Part shown: one piece after another, positions 1 through 11,241 of the stretch | Layout of the letters: the number at the start of each line of letters is the position of its first letter | Numbering within the stretch: position 1 is the first letter of the stretch | From: Gordionus sp. m RMFG-2023 | Lineage: Eukaryota; Nematomorpha; Gordioida; Chordodea; Parachordodidae | NCBI RefSeq assembly: GCF_954871325.1 | Contig: NC_088775.1 | Coordinates: forward strand, 43,067,561 to 43,131,560 | Length of the DNA: 64,000 bases | Direction of reading: 5' to 3' | Position numbers and translations under genes: made by a program | The notes under the pieces: generated by a model | Seen by the model: only the letters and a program-made list of their open reading frames with translations | The model's database searches: none | What the model was told of the DNA's origin: nothing

Positions 1-2
1 GT

Positions 3-637
3 TCAGTTAGAGAAAATAACGAATCAAATATAGAGATTCGCAAAGAATACGCGAATTGGTTTGTAGATGTAGCATATATGAAGGAAAAATTTATATTTAT
101 CGATGAGAGCGGGTTTTCAATATCAATGAGGCGATTATATGGATATTCCCAAATAAATAAAAAGGCAATTAAAAATGTTCAAGGAATAAAGACAATAAAT
201 TACACTATCATTGCGGCTCTCACAATTGCAGGAACATTTCGATTCGAAGTTCTTGATGGCCCTTGCAATGCTATATATTTTAGCAACTTTATAAATGAAA
301 TATTAAATCATTTTGAAGAATCTAACATTATTAATATGATTTTTGTGATGGATAATGTTCCATTTCATCACAATTATTCACTTAGGGAATCGATAGAAAA
401 AAAGGACATACATTGAAATATTTACCAACCTACAGTCCGTATCTTAATCCTATTGAGAATGTGTTTTTTCAATGGAAGGATTTTATCAGAAATAAAAATC
501 CTAGTAACGAGGAAGAATTAATTCGTTATATAGAACATGGAGAAAGAGGAATATCTGAAGAAAATGCAAAAAATTATTTTAGAAATATGGAGACATATAT
601 TCCAAAATGTAGAAGGGGAGAAATTATTAATGATTAA
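3..637 (+). pseudogene. Tc1/mariner-IS630-type transposase, catalytic part
   Basis: DDE transposase of a cut-and-paste DNA transposon; the window opens inside it. The frame is already open at base 3 and reads through RKEYANWF into the first catalytic Asp (FIFIDESGF, near 110), then the second Asp (FVMDNVPFHH, near 350). After a run of A residues near 395-403 the frame changes, and the second frame carries KYLPTYSPYLNPIENVF with the catalytic Glu, ending at the TAA near 635. The second Asp and the Glu are about 34 residues apart when counted across the shift, as in DD34E Tc1/IS630 enzymes. The single shift in a poly-A run could be a real lesion or a sequencing error. The N-terminal DNA-binding domain and left terminal repeat lie outside the window. 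No right terminal repeat could be fixed. Confidence 0.85.
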
Positions 638-760
638 TATAAATTTTTGTTTCGTATTATATTAAATATATATCGTAATTGTAATTAAATAATTTCATAT
701 GTAAAAAATTATAAAAAAAAGTTGTCTGCCAAAAACTTAGTGAAAATTAAATATACTTAA

Positions 761-2085
761 AGGAATTATCAAAAATGAGAAGAAAAAAATTGAGAACAAA
801 TAAAATAAAGAAATCTCAAAAAGTTAGAAATAAAATAAGAAGGAATGACAAAAATAAATAAATTTAAGAAAAATTGAAAAGTTTATATATTTTTTTAAAA
901 AAATTACGATTTTCCTTTTTTGAATGGGAATTTTCCTTTTTTGATTGACCCTTTTCCTTTTCTTTTGGGAATTTTCCTTTTTCGATTGACACTTTTCCTT
1001 TTTTGATTGGACCTTTTCCTTTTTTGTTTGACACTTTTCCTTTTTTGATTGAACCTTTTCCTTTTGACACTTTTCCTTTTTTATTGGACTTTTTCTTTAA
1101 CCTTTGGGACTTTTCCTTTTTTGATTGACAATTTTCCTTTTTTGATCGGACCTTTTCCTTTTTTGATTGAACTTTTTCCTTTTTAGTTTGACACTTTTAC
1201 TTTTTTGATTGAACCTTTTCTTTTTTTGATTGGGACTTTTCCTTTTTTGGATGGGAAACCCTGTAAATTAATCGTTTGGTTATAATGACCTTTTTAAAAT
1301 TAAATAAGTTTGAACTTAATACCAAACGATATGTAAATTAATAAAATATACTCAATTTAAAATTCTTATTTTTAAAATTATCAAAAATGAGAAGAAAAAA
1401 AAACTGAGATATGCAAATAAAGATTTGACTTAAAGAGATTGAAAAGGTTAGAAATGTATGTAAAAGATTACAATAAAAAAATGATAAAAAGAATATTGTA
1501 TGTATGATGAAAAAAAATCGTAAAGAATTGTTAAAAAAATGGACCTAAATTTATAAATTATTTTTAAAAATACAAAAGAATTATCAAAAATGAGAAGAAA
1601 AATAAATTGAGAGAAGATATAGTAAGAAAAATAAAAGTTAAGAAAATCGCAAAAGGTTAGAAATAAATTGAGAAAAGATACAGTAAGAAAAAAAACGTAA
1701 AAAAATCGCAAAAATTTAGAAATAAATTAAGAAGGAATAACAAAAATAAAGAAAAATTTAAAAAAATTACGATTTTCCTTTTTTGAATGGGAATTTTCCT
1801 TTTTTGATTGACACTTTTCCTTTTCTTTTGGGAATTTTCCTTTTTCGATTGACATTTTCCTTTTTTGATTGGACCTTTTCCTTTTTTGATTGGACCTTTT
1901 CCTTTCTTTTTGGGAATTTTCCTTTTTTGATTGACACTTTTCCTTTTTTGTTTGGGAGTTTTCCTTTTTTGATTGAACATTTTCCTTTTATGATTGACCC
2001 TTTTCCTTTTTTGATCGGACCTTTTCCTTTTATGATTGAAACTTTTCCTCTTTTGAATGGGGAACCCTGTAAATGTAATGGTTAG
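761..2085. repeat. Polypyrimidine minisatellite, two arrays in a higher-order duplication
   Basis: Two arrays (about 905-1250 and 1777-2066) of a roughly 20-21-bp unit, variants of CCTTTTTTGATTGACACTTTT, pyrimidine-rich on + and purine-rich on -. Each array is preceded by a leader containing ATTATCAAAAATGAGAAG (near 764, 1377 and 1579) and ends in a shared GGAACCCTGTAAAT block (near 1255 and 2060), so a larger unit of about 0.8 kb has been duplicated. Open frames through it on either strand (Lys/Gly-rich on -, Phe/Pro-rich on +) are products of the repeat, since the unit length is close to a multiple of three. No promoter or gene is seen. Confidence 0.85.
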
Positions 2086-2368
2086 AGAAAATAAAAAATT
2101 AAAAGACTGAGGAATATATATGAAAGGGAAAAAAAAATTATTTTTGGGTATGTTTATGAAAGAGGGATACCTTTAACCCCAGAACTTTACTTTTATTATG
2201 GCCTTCGTATAGATAGGTAGTAATTGGACGCCGAATAACCTATTTGTAATTGTAAGTATGTTTTTTTTAAACGGCACAAAATTGTCGTGAACTGACACAT
2301 TAAGATAACAAAAATTGATATTGAAGTAAGAACTACACACAGAGATAAATTTGTAAACTTTATTTTTT

Positions 2369-2720
2369 TCAATATATTTGAATTAAAAATAACACGGTCA
2401 GCGTAAAACATTTTTTTTTATTAACTTCGCAAATAAATTTTGATACTGGTTTATAATTATCATACTTCTCCTTGTCACTTATTTTGAAATTATTTATCTC
2501 ATTTCCTGCAGATAATTTTGTATACATTACCGTCGTCCTAGTCTCCATGGATGTAGCGATTTGAACAGCCTTTTCCCAAGTCAAGTCTGGAGTGTTGATT
2601 AACTTCATTAATATTTTTTCATTCGTAATTCCCGACACTAATTTATCACATAACTCTGTATTAATCTCTTTAAAATCACACGTGTTTGTTATCCTTAATT
2701 TATTTGTATATTTTTAATAG
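2369..2720 (-). pseudogene. LTR-retrotransposon gag fragment (fossil)
   Basis: The minus strand encodes a segment with LVSGITNEKI and DLTWEKAVQIATSMET, typical of the C-terminal capsid region of Ty3/gypsy-type Gag proteins. No zinc knuckle, protease or LTR was found next to it, so it is a detached fossil piece, broken and probably old. It differs in sequence from the Gag of the element that starts at 3407 and appears unrelated to that insertion. Confidence 0.6.
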
Positions 2721-3401
2721 TTTCTCCTTTTCCTTGTTCCGTTTGAAAAAATAACATCACTCCACCATAAAATTAGTTTCTTCGAGTAATAATTTTTTTA
2801 AAAGTCTAATTATATCATCTTATGATATTTCAGCTAATGAATAATTATCTAATTATTTACCAATAAAAACGATTTTTTGTCGTCTATTTTGACGATTGTA
2901 AAAATGAATTCCATCTTTGATACACTTCTATCTCGCACTCCTTTATATTAAATTTTTCCATTTAAACTGCGCCATTAAATTGTCATGAAAACATTGAATT
3001 ATGTTTTTTTAATTAACTTCTTCAGTTTATATATCTTTTACAAATCAATAAAAATACATCAATTAATCATACACAATTAACAAATATATTTAAATACAAA
3101 TACTCATATTACCAATTGTCTTTATTTTGGAAGTTGACTCTATTACAGAGACCAGTAAAAACATTTTTGTGAGGAATATGCGATGGAGTTGGCAGATCTT
3201 CCTTATTTTTTATCATAACCATTCTAATTTAATACTCAATTGAAACCCATTTAGTCATATATGTAATATTTCCTTATTTTTATATTTTACAGAATATATT
3301 TTATTGAAATTTTTTACATTTATTTTATGTGCATAGCTTGATATAAAACTAATATTATTCTAAAATTTTGTAAAGCTTAATATTGTAAGAGAATGAATCT
3401 T
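2721..3401. other. No gene seen
   Basis: AT-rich sequence with frequent stops in all frames between the gag scrap and the gypsy element. I see no coding, RNA or repeat signal that I can support. Confidence 0.5.
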
Positions 3402-3406
3402 GTGAT

Positions 3407-3880
3407 TGACAAAAAACAAAAAGGAGGAAACAAGAGAGGTTCAAATGTTAATTATATCAGAAAAATTACTAAAACGAAATTCTAATATAAGAACCAACTC
3501 AGAATGAAAACTATCAATTAATGAACTAAATTAAAACTTATAAATTAAATGCCACGCGAACTAATTTTTGGATTTATATCTTTATTAAATAAAAATATTC
3601 ATCAATTTACAAGGGTCAAAAATTAAAATCGCAAAATATTATTATAATTTCAAAAGGTTTTATTCAATAAAAAAAAAGGTTATCAAAAATTGAAAAGTCA
3701 CAAAAATCAAAAATTAATAAATTTTAAAAGTGATAAAAAAAAGTGATTTTCTTTTTTCACAAAAATATGATATCTATTAATTTTTAATATTTGAAAAAAT
3801 GACTGACATTTTTCTAACTAAATACAAAACATAGATAAAAATATGATTGACATTATCCGATAAATGTATTATTTATGACA
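3407..3880 (-). repeat. 3' LTR of Gypsy-1
   Basis: 474-bp direct repeat matching 10091-10565. The purine-rich AAAGGGGTGGCA on the minus strand just inside it (about 3881-3895) is the likely polypurine tract. GTGAT lies just outside at 3402-3406. Confidence 0.95.
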
Positions 3881-4013
3881 TGCCACCCCTTTATGGGCTG
3901 TGGCACGCCAAACAACGAAAAAAAATAATATAAATTTAACAGGTGTCTGGGTGCAGCGGATATTTTGTGGAGCCCTCATGAGAGTAGTTGATTCTCCCAC
4001 AAGTCCATGTCAT

Positions 4014-4545
4014 CTATACGTGGAGCTTCCGCAGAAAAAGCTGACGTCGTCGGCGTAGGCCCTTGAATGCTATCGACCGCTCGCTGAAGAATGTTGTCGA
4101 TGGGGGGGGGGGGGGGTTTGACGTGCTGCTGGAACTTCCGCTGGAGGTACTATTCAGGGCACCCCTGTTGGCTGACGGCGCTTGTCGTATGGGAGCGCAT
4201 GGAGCTGTTCCCCGCGTGGAGTCCTCCCCTCTCCTTCGATATTGCCTGGTTGATCGCCCAATGGTGTTGTCATTGATAGGGGCTAGAGGCGCTCGCCCGT
4301 CTCTTCCTAAGCTTGGGCACTGGCTTCGAATATGGTCATTGCTTCGACAATGGAAACATTTCTTGATACGGGGACCTCCAGACATCATCGAATTATCTAG
4401 TACCATCGTGGCTGGTATCGTCATACCGGTATTCTTGGGGATCAAGGTAATTTGAATGTAGCAGGACCCTAGATCGACTAATCGACTGGTAGTTTCCATG
4501 GGTCTTATCGTCTGGAATATGTGGAGATCAGCTGCAACGGGAGAT
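4014..4545 (-). CDS. GC-rich zinc-knuckle ORF downstream of Gypsy-1 integrase
   Basis: An ORF of 161 residues from the ATG at 4499; the frame stays open a further 15 or so codons upstream. It has one CX2CX4HX4C knuckle (CFHCRSNDHIRSQC), then a Pro/Ser/Arg-rich low-complexity tail including a PPPPP run from a poly-G tract on the opposite strand. It lies where an env-like or accessory gene would be, between integrase and the 3' LTR. The patch of about 600 bp (3940-4545) is clearly richer in G+C than everything around it and ends abruptly in AT-rich DNA at about 4546, which suggests that it was captured from another source. I recognise no specific family; it could be a piece of another element's Gag or ORF1. 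The overlapping plus-strand frames are shadows. Confidence 0.5.
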
Positions 4546-5294
4546 TTATTTTAAATTTTCTTTTAAAAATTTTAATTTTTAATATAAAATTAATTCGCTT
4601 TAACTTAATTTTTTTTTAAAAAAAAAATTTTTATTTTTAATATAAAATTAATTTAAAAAAATTTTAAATTTTTAATATAAATTAATTTACTTTTTTTTTT
4701 TTTGTAAAAATATTTTATTTTAAAACAAAATTTAATGAGGATATACCAAAATAAAGGCATATATATAGTGTGTACATTGTTGCCCATAAACAAAAATAAT
4801 TAATAACCAAAAACAAAAACGACAATTTCAAAATAATTTATCCTCACTCCTACTTATAGGATGTAAACTATATGAGGCACACACATGTTTATTCATAAAC
4901 TTTTCTTATTTTTTTTTTTAAAATCAAACTGTCACTTACCCTGGCAACTGGCCAGACAAAACAAATTTTCTTTTAAACAAAAATATCCACCAACCTTACC
5001 AATATCATAAAAATCTTCTTATTCTTTAAAACAGTCATCTGACTGTAAAAACAGATAATAGACGACAAACCATTTCTTTTCTATAACATTTTTTTTTAAA
5101 AAAAAAACTTTCTATTCATTTAATGAAAGACAAAGACAAAACTTGTCTTTTCCATCACCACAATATACAAACATGTTTTTATTACTTTGAAAACCAAACT
5201 TTATTTAATACAAGACAACATTAACACAAATCTTCATTTGACAAAACAGACAAAGACATTCCTTAACGAACCAAACCGAAGAAAACTTTCCATG

Positions 5295-5506
5295 TCTTTA
5301 CCATGTTGATAAATTTATTAAACCCGTCTATATTGACCTATCTTTAATATGATCCAATATATATATCTTTACCATGTTGACAAATTTATTAAACCCGTCT
5401 ACATTGACCTATCTTTACTATGACCAAATATATATATCTTTACCATGTTGACAAATTTATTAAACCTGTCTATATTGACTTATTTTTAATATGACCCATA
5501 TATTCA
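5295..5506. repeat. 71-bp tandem repeat inside Gypsy-1, three units plus a degenerate tail
   Basis: Units start at 5295, 5366 and 5437, each opening TCTTTACCATGTTGA and containing AAATTTATTAAACC and ATTGACCTATCTTT. A weaker, broken continuation runs to about 5620. It lies between the integrase end and the GC-rich ORF. No coding function is evident. Confidence 0.85.
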
Positions 5507-5654
5507 GAAACCGATTTTGTTAACTCGTCTAATAGAACTATGCTTATAACTGCAAATGACCAACAACCTGTCTATATTGAACTATTTTCAATATGACTAA
5601 ATATATTCGGAAACCGAACCCATATGAACCCCAAACAAATAAGACGCTTCTTAT

Positions 5655-8600
5655 TTATCCCAATCTCATATGATCGTGATGCCGAACCACGGTCACCCCT
5701 GTTATTAACAAAATTTCACTTAATTTCGAACCCCGGTTCAATATGACCCGACCCTTTTCCCATTTGGTTGCCCGATTGTCGAACAATCGGGCCCAAACCT
5801 TTTGTCCCACGGCAAACCGTACCCCTAATTTTACTTCCATTGAGGTAATAGTCTTCTTCTTTGGTTTTAAGAAATCCAAAGGACCCCGTGTTCGCCTACC
5901 TAAAAATAACTCGACAGGCGTAACTCCCTCTCGATTACGAGAATTGAGGTAATATAATTGAGACATGTAAGCCTCCTCTTTATGGGCTCCAGCCTTTTTG
6001 ATCCAATTTTTAACAATGGCTACCATCCTCTCAGCCTGTCCATTCGAGCTGGGATGATATGGTGGAGCTAGAATGTGTTTTGTCTGTGACTCAACACAAA
6101 ACTGTTTAAAATCTTCGCTGACAAAGGCGGGACCCCCGTCAGACACTATCTTGTCCGGAAAACCGAACCGAGCAATTCTCTTAATTTTTTCACAACAATT
6201 TTTGTGGTGTATCCATGTACTAATGCATATTCTATCCATTTAGAATACGAGTCAACCACTAAAAAATATGTCCTTTTATCAAGATCAAAGAAATCGATGT
6301 GGATACGTTCCCAAGGTTTCTTTGATTTAGGCCAAACTTGCCCTACCTCTTTTCGGGGCATAGGAGCACATGCATTACAAGGAACGCATTTCCTGGTAAT
6401 CCGTTCAATATCCTTGCCCATACCAGGCCACCATACATATTCTCGAGCCCAAGACTTCATCTTGTCTCGACCTTGATGACCGGCGTGCAATAATTTCATA
6501 ATTTTACTCCGTAATTTATAAGGAATTACGGCCCTGTTTCCCCTCATAATACAATCATCAACAATTGATAATTCTTTCTGTATTTTTTTATATGCATCAT
6601 ATTTGTTTTTCCAAGGTTTATCTCCTGTTAGACTTAATTTTACCTGACCTAGCACTTTGTCATTCACAGTATTGGCTTTCAAATTCTCCCAATTGGTAGG
6701 ACCTCCTTTTAAAATATACGACAGAGAACGCACTAAGGCCTTCTCTCTATCACTTATACTAATATTTATTTCCGGGTCTGCACAGTCAAAACCTAACCTG
6801 GACAAAATATCTGGCAAATGATTCTCTTTGCCCCGACGATATCTAACTTCCACGTTAAAACTTCCCACTAATAACAACCAACGTTGTAACCGGGGAGATA
6901 GCATTAACTCCCTATTATCCTTTCGGAATAGGTGGATTAATGGCTTGTGGTCAGTAAAAATTTCAAATTTTTTACCAATCAAATATTCACGGCATTTCGT
7001 CAAACCGAAAATCACGGCCAAGGCCTCCTGTTCAATCACCGAATATCTCGTTTCAACATCCCTAAAAACTCGGGAAAAAAAAGGATGGGTCTTTCCACAC
7101 CATCAATTACATGTAATAGGGCTCCTCCAACACCCTTGTTGGAGGCATCAACCGCTAAAATAATTTCTAAATCATTGTTGAAACAGACTAAAATTGGCTC
7201 TTCCCCAATTTTGCCCTTTAAAATTTCAAATGCTTCTTGTTGCTCTACTTTCCAATCGAAATGAACACCCTTTTTTAATAAATCATATAACGGGGCAGCT
7301 ACCTTCGCAAAATCCTCTATAAAACGATGATAGTAATTTACCATACCCAAAAAGGACTGCACTTCAACCTTATTATTGGGCTGCTTCAAATTTAATATAT
7401 TTTTTTAATTTTTTTGCAATGGCTTCACCTCAATCCCATTTATTTGATGGCCTAAATATTCGACCTCCATTACACCCAAAATGCTTTTTTCTTTGCTGGC
7501 TCTCAAGCCTTTACCATGAATTCTTTTAAAAACTTCCTCCAGACGATGGTTATGCTGCTCAGGCGTTACCCCTGTAATTAGCACATCATCCATGTAATAA
7601 AATACACCCTCTAATCCTTGAAAAACGGACGCCATGGTGCGCTGAAAAATAGGCGCTGACACACTCAACCCAAATGGTAATCTACAAAAAGCGAACAACC
7701 CTTTGGGAGTCGTGATCGTCAATAATTTACGAATCTCCTCCCTCAAAGGTAATTGTAAATAGGCTGACGAAAAATCAACCTTTGAAAAATATTTCGCTCC
7801 CTTCAACTGGGCCAAAATTTCCTCAATTCGGGGTAAAGGATATTTAACCTCTACTACCCATCGATTAACAGTTACTCTGAAATCAGCACAGAGTCTCAAT
7901 TTACCATTTGATTTCTTAACCGGTACCAACGGGGTTGCCCATACACTATATTCCACTGGAACAATGATACCATCTTTAACCCATTTATCCAATTCTTCGT
8001 CAATCTCCTTTTTCCATTCAAAAGGGACTCGACGACAAGCTAGGAAAATAGGTGCAAATCCTTCCCTTAATTTTATATCTACTTGATAATCATTAAGACA
8101 ACCTAAGTTGTCTTCGAAAATTATTTCATACTTCTTCACTAAACGAGATATATTTTCACTCATCTTATGTAATTCAGAAATACCAATAGCCACCACTGGG
8201 GTTTTATCAATGCTAATGTTGTTTTCAACCATTAATTCCGTGGACTTTACATACCTATCAGAATTACGGGTTGAATCATTTTGTTTTATGGTTAAATCCT
8301 TCCCTTCTATTTCACGGATATTTTTTCGAGCGTTATAAGCAATATTTTGGTCCTTCGGGTTAATTATGACCGAACCATTATGTAGGGCAAAAATATTCCA
8401 ATAATTACTGAAAGGACCTAACTGAACAATCCAATCCCACCCCATGATGGTTTCCACATCTTTCTTTACTACCCATAAATCTAGGAAAAATGTGGTATCA
8501 TGAAGAATTACGCCCAATTTAGTTTTTCCCAAAACTATTATCTCAGACCCATCAAATTGTCTGACGCACATAGATTCTTTCTCAAGCTTACCTTTAGGCC

Positions 8601-8907
8601 AATACTTAAAATAATTTCTTCGAGACATTATAGAAATGCTAGCCCCTGTGTCAAACAACATGTCAATATCCCTAGAGTCAACTCTTACGATAACTCTTGG
8701 ACAAGGACGAGGTTCGACTAATCTCTCAGTCATTAAAATATCATATGTTTTAATTGACGGATCAATATTAATCTCATTTGAAACATCAGTTTCATGAGAA
8801 TTCTCATTTGAACATAAATTCAACTCGGAATTTAGTGGTTCCTTAACAATATTCATATTGTTTTTTGCCATATAACTGGGATATTTTTCCCATCTGAAAA
8901 TATTCAT
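5655..8907 (-). pseudogene. pol region of Gypsy-1 (protease, RT, RNase H, integrase; fossil)
   Basis: Domains in minus-strand order are an aspartic protease with DMLFDTGASISIMS, a reverse transcriptase with LCADFRVTVN, FSKVDFSSAYLQLPL and the catalytic YMDD, an RNase H (ILAVDASNKGVGG, FEIFTDHKPL), an integrase zinc-binding HHCC region (HAGHQGR ... CVPCNAC) and an integrase core with the DHFG-type NGQAERMV segment. This order is diagnostic of Ty3/gypsy. The region is interrupted about three times and is treated as a fossil, though the LTRs say it is young. No RT-chromodomain fusion and no env-like gene with a signal peptide were seen downstream. Confidence 0.9.
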
Positions 8908-9093
8908 ATTCCTTTCATCGGAATATTTAACAATACCCTTAGGATATTTCTCCCATTTAAAATCATTAGAATCTTTATTATTTTTATCATCATAAATTAA
9001 AAAATTTCGGTTATTATCATGGTTATTTACTTTATTATCATTTTTCCATCCCGATCTCCTACCTACTATATGATTACATTTGCAATCATATAG

Positions 9094-9906
9094 TCAATTT
9101 TTGATACAGTTTATGGTTACATGTCCCGGTTTGTTACATTTAAAACACAAACGGGATCTGCCATAATTCGGTCGTAAAACATCAAATTTATTCGTGTTAG
9201 TACCAGAAATTTTTCTAACATTAAAATTTTCTAATGCCAATCTCTTTAACGGAAAACCTTCACGAAAATTTTGTTCTTTGACTACGCAGGTCTCTACCTT
9301 GTGACCCCCATACCCACAACGGGTACATTTCAAATCTTCAAAAATTTTCTTATGACCTGAAAAGCCATTTTTTTCAATGGAAATATTTTTTCCATCTGTC
9401 CATGTCGGACCACGCACTTGGCCTTTATTACTATTACTATTAGCCATAACCAACGTATTCATATCCTGATATATAATCTTAATCATGTCTTTTAATTCTT
9501 TCAATTCCTGGAGGATAACTATAGATCTCTCCACACTATCCAAACGATCATCGTTATTATCTTTCATCATTTCCACCTTTTCAGGTCTGCCGTTCTTGAT
9601 TTCATTTAAAATTCCATTTAAACTACTTTCCAAGACCGAAATCTTTTTCCAACAATCAGCCGACACCGGAGTGTCTATTTTCCAATTACCATATACTCTA
9701 GTCGCAACCAGAGTACATTTTCCAAACAAAAATTTTATTATAATATATAACACGTACAGTAGAACCAACAATAAAATTGTCACTACGGCATTATTTACAT
9801 CAAATTTATCAACCATTTGATACAAACTTTGATAAGTAATACTCGGATACTCCGAAATTTTATCAAATACGCTAGGCTCAATATCAAAATTAAATATAAA
9901 GCCCAT
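9094..9906 (-). CDS. Gag-like protein of Gypsy-1 with two CCHC knuckles and a membrane segment
   Basis: 270 residues. The C-terminal part has two CX2CX4HX4C knuckles (CTRCGYGGHKVETC and CFKCNKPGHVTINC), which in retroelement Gag proteins bind the packaged RNA. The N-terminal part is unusual: residues 40-61 (AVVTILLLVLLYVLYIII and onward) form a strong hydrophobic helix that looks like a transmembrane segment, followed by KFLFGKC. I do not recognise a classical capsid domain, and the protein is shorter than most gypsy Gags. It is the first ORF after the 5' LTR leader of about 180 bp and is intact. The ATG was chosen because it is first in frame. Function as Gag is inferred from position and knuckles. 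Confidence 0.8.
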   Translation of the reverse strand: MGFIFNFDIEPSVFDKISEYPSITYQSLYQMVDKFDVNNAVVTILLLVLLYVLYIIIKFLFGKCTLVATRVYGNWKIDTPVSADCWKKISVLESSLNGILNEIKNGRPEKVEMMKDNNDDRLDSVERSIVILQELKELKDMIKIIYQDMNTLVMANSNSNKGQVRGPTWTDGKNISIEKNGFSGHKKIFEDLKCTRCGYGGHKVETCVVKEQNFREGFPLKRLALENFNVRKISGTNTNKFDVLRPNYGRSRLCFKCNKPGHVTINCIKN

Positions 9907-10071
9907 TTCATTATATGAAAAATTTATATTACCTTAAAACGGCCGTGTTAAATTTCTAAAAATTTACACAAAAAGGTGATTGCGTTGTGTTCTGAGGCAA
10001 GATACAAAATATAAAATAAAATATTTTCTTTTACCTTGAAATACCGAATAACCCTGGAATCGAAACAATCC

Positions 10072-10090
10072 TGGTGGTCTCGGTCACCAA
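10072..10090 (-). other. Primer-binding site of Gypsy-1
   Basis: Immediately inside the 5' LTR the minus strand reads TTGGTGACCGAGACC, the TGG start expected of a sequence pairing with a tRNA 3' CCA end. It somewhat resembles arginine-tRNA-primed elements of the mdg1/412 kind, but I cannot assign the tRNA with certainty. Confidence 0.6.
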
Positions 10091-10565
10091 TGACAAAAAA
10101 CAAAAAGGAGGAAACAAGAGAGGTTCAAATGTTAATTATATCAGAAAAATTACTAAAACGAAATTCTAATATAAGAACCAACTCAGAATGAAAACTATCA
10201 ATTAATGAACTAAATTAAAACTTATAAATTAAATGCCACGCGAACTAATTTTTGGATTTATATCTTTATTAAATAAAAATATTCATCAATTTACAAGGGT
10301 CAAAAATTAAAATCGCAAAATATTATTATAATTTCAAAAGGTTTTATTCAATAAAAAAAAAGGTTATCAAAAATTGAAAAGTCACAAAAATCAAAAATTA
10401 ATAAATTTTAAAAGTGATAAAAAAAAAGTGATTTTCTTTTTTCACAAAAATATGATATCTATTAATTTTTAATATTTGAAAAAATGACTGACATTTTTCT
10501 AACTAAATACAAAACATAGATAAAAATATGATTGACATTATCCGATAAATGTATTATTTATGACA
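10091..10565 (-). repeat. 5' LTR of Gypsy-1
   Basis: 475-bp direct repeat. On the minus strand it starts TGTCATAAATAA and ends TTTTTTGTCA. It is followed inward by the primer-binding site and outward by the GTGAT duplication. Nearly identical to 3407-3880. Confidence 0.95.
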
Positions 10566-10653
10566 GTGATTACAACTTAACAAAATTAAGAACAATACAT
10601 ATAGCAATTTACTAATAATACACAATTTTATTAAAATGAAATAACATCCAATT

Positions 10654-10760
10654 TTAATATAATTCTGGCCCGTAATCAGGAGGAAAAAAAACTATCCCGT
10701 GGATTAGAATAGCCGGGTGCAATTTCTTGATTAATATATCAACACTCTGAGCAACGCTAT
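10654..10760 (-). CDS. Probable terminal exon of an unknown host gene
   Basis: On the minus strand, TTATTTTCAG (a splice-acceptor-like run) ends at 10761. It is followed by 107 nt that read in one frame for 34 residues, ending FFPPDYGPELY and TAA at 10654-10656. An AATAAA polyadenylation hexamer follows at 10628-10633, about 25 nt after the stop. The peptide (SVAQSVDILIKK then LHPAILIHG) is not repeat-like, and I do not recognise its family. The phase matches the upstream candidate exon at 11242-11292. Gypsy-1 lies immediately downstream of the poly(A) signal. Alternative: a chance frame. Confidence 0.4.
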
Positions 10761-11241
10761 CTGAAAATAATGATTTAGGTTAATTTATGACGTTATAAAA
10801 TATTTTATGAAAAATATATTTTAAAAAACCAATACGGACTATAAAGTTTAATGCTTGAAGGTCTGATAATTTAAAAAAAATTTTTGTCATCAAAACATCT
10901 ACATGAGAAAAAACATTGGAGGAAACACCTAGATTTACCTACCACCTAAAAATATTTTTTTCCTCTTTAGACGCCCCTCCCTTCTCCGAAAGATATATGA
11001 CACACACCTCCTCGTTCATGCACATGTACATCGATTTAGATTGTTAAGACCATTTCCAAACGTCGTTTTTTTTCAAAAAGGAATAAAATAAACCCTATGT
11101 ATATTCTTCCAAACTCTTAATAAACTTATTTAGTCTTTCTCGCTTTGAAAAAAATATTTTGAGGAAATGACCTAATAAAATATAATGGGGAAAAAATATG
11201 ATAATATACTCATCCCATTTGTGTGTCAACCTCCTGTTCAC

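Larger units (their letters stand above)
3407..10565 (-). mobile_element. Ty3/gypsy LTR retrotransposon, full length, recent (Gypsy-1)
   Basis: A 7,159-bp element on the minus strand. It is bounded by TG...CA LTRs of 474 and 475 bp, with the 5-bp target duplication GTGAT at 3402-3406 and 10566-10570. By eye the LTRs differ only by one base of length in a poly-A run, so the insertion is very young. Read on the minus strand, the order is 5' LTR, primer-binding site, Gag with two CCHC knuckles, pol (protease, reverse transcriptase, RNase H, integrase), a non-coding stretch with a 71-bp tandem repeat, a GC-rich zinc-knuckle ORF, a purine tract and 3' LTR. Protease-RT-RNase H-integrase order places it in Ty3/gypsy. 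The pol region is interrupted about three times in this reading, so the copy looks broken, unless some are sequencing errors. Confidence 0.95.

Noticed and set aside
1657-2085. Lys-rich (minus) and Phe/Pro-rich (plus) proteins
   Set aside because: Generated by the minisatellite unit, whose length is close to a multiple of three.
4063-4455. A 130-residue plus-strand frame in the GC-rich patch
   Set aside because: It is opposite the zinc-knuckle frame and exists because the patch is GC-rich. No recognisable motif.
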